Below, in pieces: positions 1 to 5,611 of a DNA stretch of 5,987 nucleotides. Position numbers and translations under genes: made by a program. This DNA is from Thiohalomonas sp. Lineage in GTDB: Bacteria; Pseudomonadota; Gammaproteobacteria; GRL18. The stretch's first letter is position 1. Each line of letters starts with the position of its first letter. The stretch spans positions 1-5,987 of the forward strand of contig JAIVER010000084.1 in the NCBI GenBank assembly GCA_023864145.1, in the 5' to 3' direction. Below the pieces are notes generated by a model that was not told where the DNA came from, did not search any database, and saw nothing but the letters and a program-made list of their open reading frames with translations.

Positions 1-127
1 TGGCGTGACCGGTTTCTGAACCGTCTTTGTCCAGTTTCATCAAGTCGTGTGGGCAGATGTACATACATGCTGTTCTGTCCTGACCTTTACAACCATCACA
101 CTTTTCTGTGCGTACGAATGTTGGCAT
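1..127 (-). CDS. aprB: Adenylylsulfate (APS) reductase beta subunit, N-terminal 42 residues (partial)
   Basis: This is the iron-sulfur subunit of dissimilatory APS reductase. In sulfur oxidizers the enzyme works in reverse, joining sulfite to AMP to give APS in the cytoplasm and passing electrons to a membrane acceptor. The visible protein begins MPTFVRTEKCDGCKG. Cysteines 10, 13, 21 and 25 (CxxC, then C-x3-C-P) match the ferredoxin-like cluster ligands at the start of AprB, and the stretch after Cys25 (PHDLMKLD) is also characteristic of the family. The start at 125-127 has a good Shine-Dalgarno (AAGGA, 134-138) six bases upstream. The gene leaves the window at its left edge. aprA probably lies beyond it, since AprB and AprA are encoded together, but this cannot be seen. 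It is separated from hppA by a strong hairpin, so it probably has its own promoter. Identification is confident despite the short length. Confidence 0.93.
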   Translation of the reverse strand, partial: MPTFVRTEKCDGCKGQDRTACMYICPHDLMKLDKDGSETGHA

Positions 128-133
128 GGTTTT

Positions 134-138
134 TCCTT
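134..138 (-). promoter_or_regulatory. Ribosome binding site of aprB
   Basis: AAGGA lies six bases before the ATG at 127-125. It is the only convincing Shine-Dalgarno here and fixes the aprB start. Confidence 0.75.
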
Positions 139-144
139 ATGTTT

Positions 145-195
145 AAAAAAAATTATAGAAAAATAACCAGAGCAGTATACTGCTCTGGTTATTTT
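145..195 (-). terminator. Rho-independent terminator after hppA: 36-base perfect palindrome plus T run
   Basis: Bases 160-195 form a perfect inverted repeat with 18-base arms (core CAGAGCAGTATACTGCTCTG), ending 40 bases past the hppA stop. On the minus strand it is followed by a short spacer and then eight T (152-145). The GC-containing core of the stem is long enough to terminate transcription of hppA before aprB. The T run begins seven bases past the stem rather than directly at it. However, the stem itself ends in TTATTTT, so termination is still plausible. Perfect symmetry also allows a protein-binding role at the aprB promoter. Confidence 0.7.
152..157 (-). promoter_or_regulatory. Candidate -10 box for aprB (TATAAT)
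   Basis: On the minus strand a perfect TATAAT sits between the 36-base palindrome and the aprB Shine-Dalgarno. It predicts a start near 144-145 and a leader of about 18 nt. The -35 position (175-180, GTATAC, 17-base spacer) has no resemblance to TTGACA and falls inside the palindrome. Either the promoter needs an activator, or the match is chance within an AT-rich terminator tail. Confidence 0.35.
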
Positions 196-235
196 AGTCA
201 ATGATTGCACTTATTCAAAAAGATACATATTTTCA

Positions 236-2284
236 CTAGATAAGAGGAATCATCATTAACGCAACAATATTGATGATTTTAATCATTGGGTTAATTGCAG
301 GACCTGCAGTATCTTTGTATGGGTCGCCTACAGTATCACCAGTTACCGCTGCTTTATGAGCATCAGAACCTTTACCACCATGATTACCATCTTCGATGTA
401 TTTCTTAGCATTATCCCATGCACCACCACCGGTAGTCATAGAAATTGCAACGAAAATACCCGTTACGATAGTACCAATCAGAACACCACCTAAAGCTTCT
501 GCACCCATAGTCAGACCAACAACGATAGGCACTGCAATTGGTAGAATTGAAGGAATAATCATTTCTTTAATTGCTGCCGCAGTTAACATATCAACCGCTT
601 TAGAATAATCAGGCTTTTGAGTTCTATCCATAATGCCAGGCATTTCTTTGAATTGACGACGCACTTCAATTACCACAGAACCCGCTGCACGACTAACCGC
701 TTCCATAGCCATAGCACCAAATAAATAAGGAACCAGACCACCAATGAATAAGCCGATTAAGACCATGTGGTTAGATAAGTCAAAAGAAACAACACCAGAA
801 CCGGCAGCTTCAAGAGTGTGCGTGTAATCAGCAAACAGAACCAAAGCAGCCAGAGCAGCTGAACCAATTGCATAACCTTTTGTTACCGCTTTAGTTGTAT
901 TACCAACAGCATCCAGAGGATCTGTGATGTTGCGAATTTCTTCAGGCATTTCAGCCATTTCAGCAATACCACCAGCATTATCAGTAATAGGACCGTATGC
1001 ATCAAGAGCAACAATAATACCAGCCATTGACAACATAGAAGTTGCAGCAATCGCAACCGCATACAGACCACCTAGTTCGAAAGCACCCCAGATACTGAGA
1101 CACACAGCAAGAACAGGAGCAGCTGTTGATTTCATAGAGACACCTAAACCAGCAATTACATTAGTACCATCGCCAGTTAAAGATGCTTCGGCAATGGTTC
1201 TTACTGGTGCATATTCTGTTGATGTGTAGTACTCAGTAATAACAACCATCGCACCCGTTAATGCTAAACCAATCAGTGCAGCAAAATATAAATTAACAGT
1301 TGCAAGCTCAGCACCAGCAAGATTAACCATATCACCCAGCATATAAGTTGTCACTGGATAGAATCCAATACCGGCTACGACAGCAGAAGCAATGAGGCCT
1401 TTATACATAGCACCCATAATGCTGCTTTCTTCATTATTCAATTTAACCAGCATAATACCGATAATTGAAGCGACAATAGAAACAGCACCCAATACCAACG
1501 GGTACATCACAGCAGCATTTGTAATTTCACTTGCAGTAGTAACCATTAAAGAGCCAAGTAACATTGTGGCAATAATAGTAACGGCATAGGTTTCAAACAA
1601 ATCAGCTGCCATACCAGCACAGTCACCAACGTTATCACCAACGTTATCCGCAATTACTGCAGGGTTACGAATATCATCTTCTGGAATACCAGCTTCAACC
1701 TTACCAACGATGTCCGCACCAACGTCAGCACCCTTAGTAAAAATACCACCACCCAGACGAGCAAAGATAGAGATTAAAGAACCACCGAAGGCTAAACCAA
1801 TCAATGCGTGAACAGTTTCTTCTACGGTTGAACCCATCATTGTCAGTACAGCAAAGTAACCGGCTATACCAATCAGGGCCAGACCAACCACCAGCATTCC
1901 AGTAATTGCACCACCACGGAAAGCGATAAGGAATGCAGCAGCCATACCATCTTTAGCCGCTTCAGCTGTACGAGAGTTTGAACGGACTGAAATATTCATT
2001 CCGATATAACCTGTCGCACCTGATAAAACAGCACCAATTAAAAAGCCGATGGCTGTTGGTGCACCAATAAATGCAAAAATTGCAACAAAAACAACAGCGC
2101 CAACCATACCAATGGTTTTATACTGACGGTTTAAGTAAGCTTGAGCACCATCTTGAACTGCTTGCGCAATTTCCAACATCGTATCGCTTCCAGGTGATTT
2201 AGACATGATCCACTTAATAGATACGATCCCATAGGCTACTGCAGCAATTCCAGCTACAAGTGCAAAGATTAATTCAACAGACAT
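236..2284 (-). CDS. hppA: Membrane-bound proton-translocating inorganic pyrophosphatase, K+-independent type
   Basis: This integral membrane pump couples hydrolysis of PPi to proton export, or makes PPi at the expense of the proton gradient. The 682-residue length is normal for the bacterial family, and the protein is a succession of hydrophobic helices. The catalytic loop [11 protein letters not shown] is at residues 187-197, followed by the Asp-rich DNVGDNVGD segment at 213-221. A second conserved acidic loop ([12 protein letters not shown]) is at 428-439 and a third ([14 protein letters not shown]) at 649-662. In [10 protein letters not shown] (461-470), Lys465 and Thr468 are the residues that mark the K+-independent subfamily; K+-dependent enzymes have Ala and Gly or Ala there. 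The ATG at 2284 is preceded by GGGGGA four bases upstream. The gene lies downstream of pfp on the same strand but is separated from it by a terminator and an FNR-type promoter region. It appears intact. Confidence 0.97.
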   Translation of the reverse strand: MSVELIFALVAGIAAVAYGIVSIKWIMSKSPGSDTMLEIAQAVQDGAQAYLNRQYKTIGMVGAVVFVAIFAFIGAPTAIGFLIGAVLSGATGYIGMNISVRSNSRTAEAAKDGMAAAFLIAFRGGAITGMLVVGLALIGIAGYFAVLTMMGSTVEETVHALIGLAFGGSLISIFARLGGGIFTKGADVGADIVGKVEAGIPEDDIRNPAVIADNVGDNVGDCAGMAADLFETYAVTIIATMLLGSLMVTTASEITNAAVMYPLVLGAVSIVASIIGIMLVKLNNEESSIMGAMYKGLIASAVVAGIGFYPVTTYMLGDMVNLAGAELATVNLYFAALIGLALTGAMVVITEYYTSTEYAPVRTIAEASLTGDGTNVIAGLGVSMKSTAAPVLAVCLSIWGAFELGGLYAVAIAATSMLSMAGIIVALDAYGPITDNAGGIAEMAEMPEEIRNITDPLDAVGNTTKAVTKGYAIGSAALAALVLFADYTHTLEAAGSGVVSFDLSNHMVLIGLFIGGLVPYLFGAMAMEAVSRAAGSVVIEVRRQFKEMPGIMDRTQKPDYSKAVDMLTAAAIKEMIIPSILPIAVPIVVGLTMGAEALGGVLIGTIVTGIFVAISMTTGGGAWDNAKKYIEDGNHGGKGSDAHKAAVTGDTVGDPYKDTAGPAINPMIKIINIVALMMIPLI

Positions 2285-2288
2285 TACG

Positions 2289-2294
2289 TCCCCC
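2289..2294 (-). promoter_or_regulatory. Ribosome binding site of hppA
   Basis: GGGGGA lies four bases before the ATG at 2284-2282. This supports the full-length 682-residue start. Confidence 0.7.
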
Positions 2295-2314
2295 GTTGCT
2301 ATATTTTAATAATT

Positions 2315-2331
2315 GAATTCAGTATGAATTC
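2315..2331 (-). other. Small hairpin in the hppA leader
   Basis: Two copies of the palindrome GAATTC are separated by five bases (AGTAT), so the transcript can fold into a 6-bp stem with a 5-nt loop. It falls inside the leader predicted from the promoter at 2344-2392, about 30 bases before the start codon. No function is claimed. Confidence 0.35.
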
Positions 2332-2350
2332 GCGAAAAAAAGATTAATTG

Positions 2351-2356
2351 AGTCTA
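2351..2356 (-). promoter_or_regulatory. Candidate -10 box of the hppA promoter (TAGACT)
   Basis: TAGACT matches the sigma-70 -10 consensus at four of six positions, including the key first, second and last bases. It lies exactly where a -10 would be for an FNR site centred at -41.5. Predicted start is A2344, giving a 60-nt leader. There is no recognisable -35, as expected for a class II activator-dependent promoter. Confidence 0.5.
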
Positions 2357-2378
2357 GTTCAAAAACCCACAATGTTCA

Positions 2379-2392
2379 TTGATCAACATCAA
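2379..2392. promoter_or_regulatory. FNR/ANR-type binding site upstream of hppA
   Basis: The sequence TTGATCAACATCAA fits the FNR/ANR consensus TTGAT-N4-ATCAA with no mismatch in either half-site. It is intergenic, 95 bases upstream of the hppA start codon. It is centred 41.5 bases from a predicted start at 2344, which is the classical activating position. The gene on the other side, pfp, ends toward this region, so hppA is the only target in the window. DNR or another CRP/FNR-family protein could recognise the same sequence. Confidence 0.68.
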
Positions 2393-2460
2393 TAGGCACT
2401 AATATGGTGTGAAATTTAATTTAAGTGAGTAATTGTTCTAAACACAATGTAAAAAATTGC

Positions 2461-2497
2461 AAAAAAAAGGCCGATTAAACAAATCAGCCTTTTTTTA
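2461..2497 (-). terminator. Rho-independent terminator after pfp
   Basis: Four bases past the pfp stop, the minus strand carries GGCTGATT, loop TGTTT, AATCGGCC. This is an 8-bp stem with one G-T pair, extended by an A tract before it and a run of eight T after it. The A/T flanks make it potentially bidirectional, but no plus-strand gene approaches it. It separates pfp transcription from hppA. Confidence 0.85.
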
Positions 2498-2501
2498 TAA
2501 C

Positions 2502-3755
2502 TTAAACTTCAAAGTCAGGTAATTTCTTAGCAACACTTTGATTTTTCAAAACAACATACTTTGGTAAGCCATTTTCATATGGAGGATAATCTTCACCTTC
2601 AATTAGAGGTAATAGATAATCTTTACATTTCTGAGTGATACCGAAACCATCTTCAGTGATGAAGTCCATAGGCATCATTTTTTCAACATTGGCCACTTCT
2701 GAAAGAGGTGCTTTAGCAATTTTCCATTCATATGGATTATTAGAAATACGATCAACTGTCGGCATAATGGCATTGTCGCCTTCTAAGGCAAACTTAACAC
2801 CCGCTTCACCAAGTGCATACGCTTGCTCAACATCAGATTTAGATGATAAGTGACGTGCTGCACGCTGCAGATAATCAGCAACAGCCCAGTGGAATTTATA
2901 ACCCAGTGCATCTTTAATGATATTGGCAACAACCGGAGCGGCACCGCCTAATTGCGCATGTCCAAATGAATCACGAGTACCCTGCTCGGCAAGGAAACGA
3001 CCATCAGCCCAATGTACACCTTCAGAAACCACAATAGTACAGAAACCGTATTCTTTTACTTTTGCATCAACCTGAGCCAGGAATTTATCCTGATCAAATT
3101 CAACTTCAGGGAAAAGAATTACAACAGGAATATTTTGATCTTCAATAAGACCACCAGCAGCTGCAATCCAGCCCGCATGACGTCCCATTACTTCAAGAAC
3201 GAAAATTTTAGTGGATGTTTTTGCCATTGAACGAACATCAAAGCTCGCTTCTAAAGCTGAAACAGCAATATATTTTGCTACTGAGCCAAAACCAGGGCAG
3301 TTATCAGTGATAGGTAAATCATTATCAACCGTCTTAGGTACATGAACAGCCTGAATGGGATAACCCATTTTTTCAGATAGCTGAGAGACTTTATGACAGG
3401 TATCTGCGGAATCACCGCCGCCATTGTAGAAGAAATAGGCGATATCATGTGCTTTAAAGACTTCAATCAGACGTTCATATTCAGCCTTATTCTCTTCAAG
3501 ACTTTTCAGCTTAAAGCGACAAGAACCAAAACCACCTGAAGGTGTATGAAGTAAAGCGGCAATATCTTCATCCGATTCCAGGCTGGTATCAATTAAATCT
3601 TCTGTTAATGCACCAATAATACCGTTACGACCGGCATAGACCGTACCGATTTTATCGCTATTTTTACGTGCTGTTTGAATAACAGCACAGGCAGAAGCGT
3701 TAATTACTGCGGTTACACCTCCGGACTGGGCGTAAAATGCGTTTTTCTTTGTCAT
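2502..3755 (-). CDS. pfp: Pyrophosphate-dependent 6-phosphofructokinase
   Basis: This cytoplasmic enzyme interconverts fructose 6-phosphate plus PPi with fructose 1,6-bisphosphate plus phosphate, and the reaction is reversible. In autotrophs with the Calvin cycle, homologues can act in the dephosphorylating direction, also on sedoheptulose 1,7-bisphosphate, saving phosphate-bond energy as PPi. The 417-residue protein has the nucleotide/PPi loop GGGDS at 112-116; its Asp115 aligns with the Gly104 position of E. coli PfkA, where Asp blocks ATP. PKTVDND at 140-146 has Lys141 at the second specificity position and the catalytic Asp loop. The substrate motif MGRHAGW is at 190-196. Both specificity residues indicate PPi rather than ATP. 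GGAG lies five bases before the ATG at 3755. Its position beside hppA, a PPi-using proton pump, supports the assignment. Intact. Confidence 0.93.
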   Translation of the reverse strand: MTKKNAFYAQSGGVTAVINASACAVIQTARKNSDKIGTVYAGRNGIIGALTEDLIDTSLESDEDIAALLHTPSGGFGSCRFKLKSLEENKAEYERLIEVFKAHDIAYFFYNGGGDSADTCHKVSQLSEKMGYPIQAVHVPKTVDNDLPITDNCPGFGSVAKYIAVSALEASFDVRSMAKTSTKIFVLEVMGRHAGWIAAAGGLIEDQNIPVVILFPEVEFDQDKFLAQVDAKVKEYGFCTIVVSEGVHWADGRFLAEQGTRDSFGHAQLGGAAPVVANIIKDALGYKFHWAVADYLQRAARHLSSKSDVEQAYALGEAGVKFALEGDNAIMPTVDRISNNPYEWKIAKAPLSEVANVEKMMPMDFITEDGFGITQKCKDYLLPLIEGEDYPPYENGLPKYVVLKNQSVAKKLPDFEV

Positions 3756-3760
3756 CTTAA

Positions 3761-3764
3761 CTCC
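3761..3764 (-). promoter_or_regulatory. Ribosome binding site of pfp
   Basis: GGAG lies five bases before the ATG at 3755-3753, confirming that start. Confidence 0.65.
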
Positions 3765-3794
3765 AAAAAGTTATTAAATAAAATTACCAAAATA

Positions 3795-3846
3795 CAAAAA
3801 ACACCCTGATTATTTTTATTGCTCTAAGCATTAATCAAGATGGTAA
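3795..3846 (-). terminator. Possible terminator between the 121-residue gene and pfp
   Basis: Just past the stop at 3852, the minus strand has arms ACC...TGATTA and TAATCA...GGT around an inner TGCT/AGCA mini-hairpin, followed by GTTTTTTG. The stem is interrupted by a bulge and is AT-rich, so termination may be partial. If real, pfp needs its own promoter within the roughly 95-base gap. I see no clear one, so read-through from the slyD-like gene is also possible. Confidence 0.4.
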
Positions 3847-3851
3847 AAAAA

Positions 3852-4217
3852 TTATTCACTTTGCTGAGATTTATCTCTTTCCAAATCAGCATGAACCTGT
3901 AACACAGTCACAACACAATCAAGGACATTATCAAAGCTCGGTACAGCAGTACCATATTGATCGCGTCCTTTATAATAAAACTGTGTCTTATAGGTCGAAC
4001 GACCTATTTTAAAAATAACAAAATTGCTGTCCTCATGTTCCCAAAAAAGCGCAGGACAAGTTGATAGCTCTCTATCGGCAGAGCGCAGACGAACGTCAAC
4101 ATCAGCTAGTTGAGTCTCGGTATTAGCCTTTCCCCAGCGTTCATCTAATGTTTGCTGGACAGTCCATATGTCGGTATCAGAAAAGTCCTTAATTTTTATA
4201 TTTGCTTTTGTTGCCAT
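3852..4217 (-). CDS. Uncharacterised 121-residue cytoplasmic protein
   Basis: I do not recognise this family. The protein starts MATKANIKIKDFSDTDIW and has no signal peptide, membrane segment or metal-ligand cluster. It contains just two cysteines (54 and 101). Alternating hydrophobic and polar residues at about 65-85 (NFVIFKIGRSTYKTQFYYKG) suggest beta strands. A helix-like segment at about 95-115 (FDNVLDCVVTVLQVHADLER) is followed by a charged tail. Start at 4217 has only a weak GAG about six bases upstream. It follows the slyD-like gene by 59 bases with no terminator between, so the two are probably co-transcribed. A terminator-like hairpin separates it from pfp. Real-gene status is supported by clean length, protein-like composition and operon position. 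Function is unknown. Confidence 0.75.
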   Translation of the reverse strand: MATKANIKIKDFSDTDIWTVQQTLDERWGKANTETQLADVDVRLRSADRELSTCPALFWEHEDSNFVIFKIGRSTYKTQFYYKGRDQYGTAVPSFDNVLDCVVTVLQVHADLERDKSQQSE

Positions 4218-4276
4218 TTTATACTCGAAAACACAATAAACTTATTGAAATACACCGATAATAATCAGAATCCAGA

Positions 4277-4777
4277 TTAATGAACTGTGCCGCCGCCATC
4301 TACTGAGAAGTTTTGTGTCACGCCAAGCTTTAACTCATCATCAGTTGCATCTCTTACCACACCGACAGTAACGATAAACTTAATAGTCTGGCCGGCCAAA
4401 GGGTGGTTACCATCAACTGTTAATTTACCATTTGCAATGTTTGTAACAGTAAACTTCTTTGCTACACCACGGTCATTTTGCATTTCAACTTCTGCGCCAA
4501 CCTGATGAAATTGAGGCGGTACATTAGCCAGATCATCAGTAAAAATAAGATTTGGATCACTGGGACCAAAACCTTCATGTTGTGTTAATGAAACGTCAAC
4601 ACGAGCGCCCTTTTTCTGACCTTCAAGTGCTTGCTCAATCTTTGGAAATAAACCGCTGTCACGGCCATGAATATATTTAACTGGTATATCCACACGTTCT
4701 TTAATCTCACCTTTCGCATCTAAAATCGCATAGGTAAGTTCAACATATTTATCTTTCTTTATTTGTTCAGCCGACAT
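4277..4777 (-). CDS. slyD: SlyD-like FKBP-type peptidyl-prolyl cis-trans isomerase
   Basis: Enzymes of this type catalyse prolyl isomerisation and chaperone folding in the cytoplasm. The 166-residue protein has the split FKBP domain of the SlyD group. The first part, around residues 8-70, includes the GLFPKIEQALEGQKKGAR segment at 42-59. The inserted flap domain lies roughly at 71-120. The return to the FKBP fold is marked by VDGNHPLAGQTIKF at 121-134 and VRDAT at 141-145. There is no signal peptide. Unlike E. coli SlyD it lacks the His/Cys-rich metal-binding tail, ending in a short Gly-rich sequence (GGGTVH). A nickel-delivery role is therefore not supported here. The start at 4777 has AAGAAGG upstream at a rather long spacing of 12 bases. 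It leads the 121-residue gene in a likely two-gene unit. Confidence 0.92.
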   Translation of the reverse strand: MSAEQIKKDKYVELTYAILDAKGEIKERVDIPVKYIHGRDSGLFPKIEQALEGQKKGARVDVSLTQHEGFGPSDPNLIFTDDLANVPPQFHQVGAEVEMQNDRGVAKKFTVTNIANGKLTVDGNHPLAGQTIKFIVTVGVVRDATDDELKLGVTQNFSVDGGGTVH

Positions 4778-4937
4778 TCTATTTGCTAACCTTCTTTGAG
4801 TATCGCTAACTTACTTTCTATTAAAAAGTTAGTTTTTATTTACTAATTGCTGAAAAGTGTGTTTTTTTCAAAACAGCCCATTCTATCAATAACAGGCAAA
4901 AAAAGCTATGTTGAAATCAGACTCAGTCCCCACTCAA
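4778..4937. other. Intergenic region upstream of the slyD-like gene
   Basis: This 160-base AT-rich gap lies between the CBS remnant stop and the slyD-like start. It holds an inverted repeat CTAACTT/AAGTTAG (4806-4812 and 4826-4832, 13-base loop) in what would be the slyD-like leader, and several T/A runs. I could not identify a convincing -35/-10 pair or a clear terminator for the CBS gene. Confidence 0.4.
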
Positions 4938-5402
4938 CTAAAGACGGTTTAAGTAGGATTTATTGCTCAAAAGGCTATTCTGAAACACTGACTGATGAAG
5001 ATCACCCAGACTGATAATAGCAACCAGTTTGTTATTATCAGTCACTGGAATACGACGAAATTTTCGCAACCACATTGTTGATGTGGCAGGCAAAATCGGC
5101 ATATCGGCTGGCAACCGCTCTGGTCATTAAATCAGCAAAAGTTTTATCGAGAACACCGGTATAATCATTTTCCATTTCTTCAAAATCAGCCTTAGCACCT
5201 GACTCAATTATCTCTTTCATATCAGGAAAGATGCTGGATAATATATCTTTTTCTGAAATAATGCCGATGACATTCATTGTCATCGTCAAGCACCGGTAAG
5301 CCACTGAATTTATGAAAACACATCATTATCGCTATATCTTTTATTGGTGTATCCTCTTTAATATGTTTTCACATCAGTACACATAATATCTTTAACTTGC
5401 AT
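4938..5402 (-). pseudogene. CBS-domain pair protein, interrupted by three apparent +1 frameshifts
   Basis: When three single extra bases are removed, the segment reads as one 153-residue protein. It has two CBS domains, which usually bind adenine nucleotides and regulate a partner. The start at 5402 (MQVKDIMCTDVKT) has AAAGGA six bases upstream. The frame first breaks near 5361-5363, where an immediate stop follows at 5360-5358. The next frame gives IKEDTPIKDIAIMM and SGLPVLDDDNE. A second break near 5272-5278 leads to VIGIISEKDILSSIFPDM and the inter-domain linker. A third near 5106 leads to DMPILPATSTMWLRKFRRIP, DNNKLVAIISLGD and a stop at 4940-4938. The CBS signatures are intact on both sides of every break. 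The change is therefore very recent or a sequence error. The total fits a whole number of codons only after removing three bases. Confidence 0.8.
5009..5043. repeat. Near-perfect 35-base inverted repeat inside the CBS gene
   Basis: Arms of 15 bases (GACTGATAATAGCAA and TTGTTATTATCAGTC) flank a five-base centre. Only one position is not a Watson-Crick pair: G-T on the plus strand, A-C on the minus strand. It overlaps the codons for the second CBS domain motif (TDNNKLVAIIS). No T run follows on either strand, so it is not a standard terminator. Confidence 0.55.
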
Positions 5403-5408
5403 TTATAA

Positions 5409-5414
5409 TCCTTT
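5409..5414 (-). promoter_or_regulatory. Ribosome binding site of the CBS gene
   Basis: AAAGGA six bases before the ATG at 5402-5400 supports this start even though the frame breaks 13 codons later. Confidence 0.6.
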
Positions 5415-5600
5415 TTCTGGCTTTAAAAAATTTTTAACAACTCTAATTATGTGGTTGTTTTTCGCAATTATTAAACATACCATGCTTTTTAATATTAAAA
5501 ACCTACTCCTACAAGAGATAGTTATCAGTAATTTCAAACATTTAACAACTAATACCATTTTTAAAAAAAGGTTGTATTTTATTGTTTTAAAAGTACTTAT

Positions 5601-5604
5601 AGGA
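5601..5604 (+). promoter_or_regulatory. Ribosome binding site of the MazG-like gene
   Basis: AGGA lies seven bases before the ATG at 5612-5614, which decides the start of the disrupted MazG-like reading frame. Confidence 0.6.
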
Positions 5605-5611
5605 TAAAAAC

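Larger units (their letters stand above)
5403..5611. other. Divergent intergenic region between the CBS and MazG-like remnants
   Basis: This 209-base, strongly AT-rich stretch must hold the promoters of both divergent genes. It contains a 6-bp inverted repeat AACAAC/GTTGTT (5436-5459) and A/T runs around 5424-5435 and 5568-5579. No clear -35/-10 pair, FNR box or terminator could be assigned. An ORF of 71 codons on the minus strand here looks non-coding. Confidence 0.4.

Noticed and set aside
396..608. Plus-strand open frame opposite hppA (70 codons)
   Set aside because: It lies wholly antisense to a well-conserved gene, has no ribosome binding site of note and no protein-like motifs; it is a shadow of hppA.
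883..1071. Minus-strand open frame of 62 codons overlapping hppA in another frame
   Set aside because: Leu-rich out-of-frame translation of the conserved hppA core; not a gene.
924..1229. Plus-strand open frame of 101 codons opposite hppA
   Set aside because: Antisense shadow of the conserved [12 protein letters not shown] and GDGTNVIAG regions; no independent support.
3012..3230. Plus-strand open frame of 72 codons opposite pfp
   Set aside because: Antisense to the conserved PFK core, with an unlikely aromatic and Asn-rich composition.
4287..4505. Plus-strand open frame opposite the slyD-like gene
   Set aside because: Antisense to the conserved FKBP C-terminal region; no supporting signals.
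4806..4840. CTAACTT/AAGTTAG hairpin followed by TTTTTATT as a plus-strand terminator
   Set aside because: No plus-strand gene ends here, the stem is short and AT-rich, and the loop is 13 bases. Kept only as a leader feature.
5038..5304. 88-residue ORF taken as a complete small gene
   Set aside because: It is only the middle frame segment of the frameshifted CBS gene. Its first residues and its last residues (after position 5106) are out-of-frame translation.
5403..5611. CRISPR, tRNA, riboswitch or insertion sequence in the gaps
   Set aside because: No regularly spaced repeats, cloverleaf, recognised aptamer core or transposase ends were seen in this or any other gap of the window.
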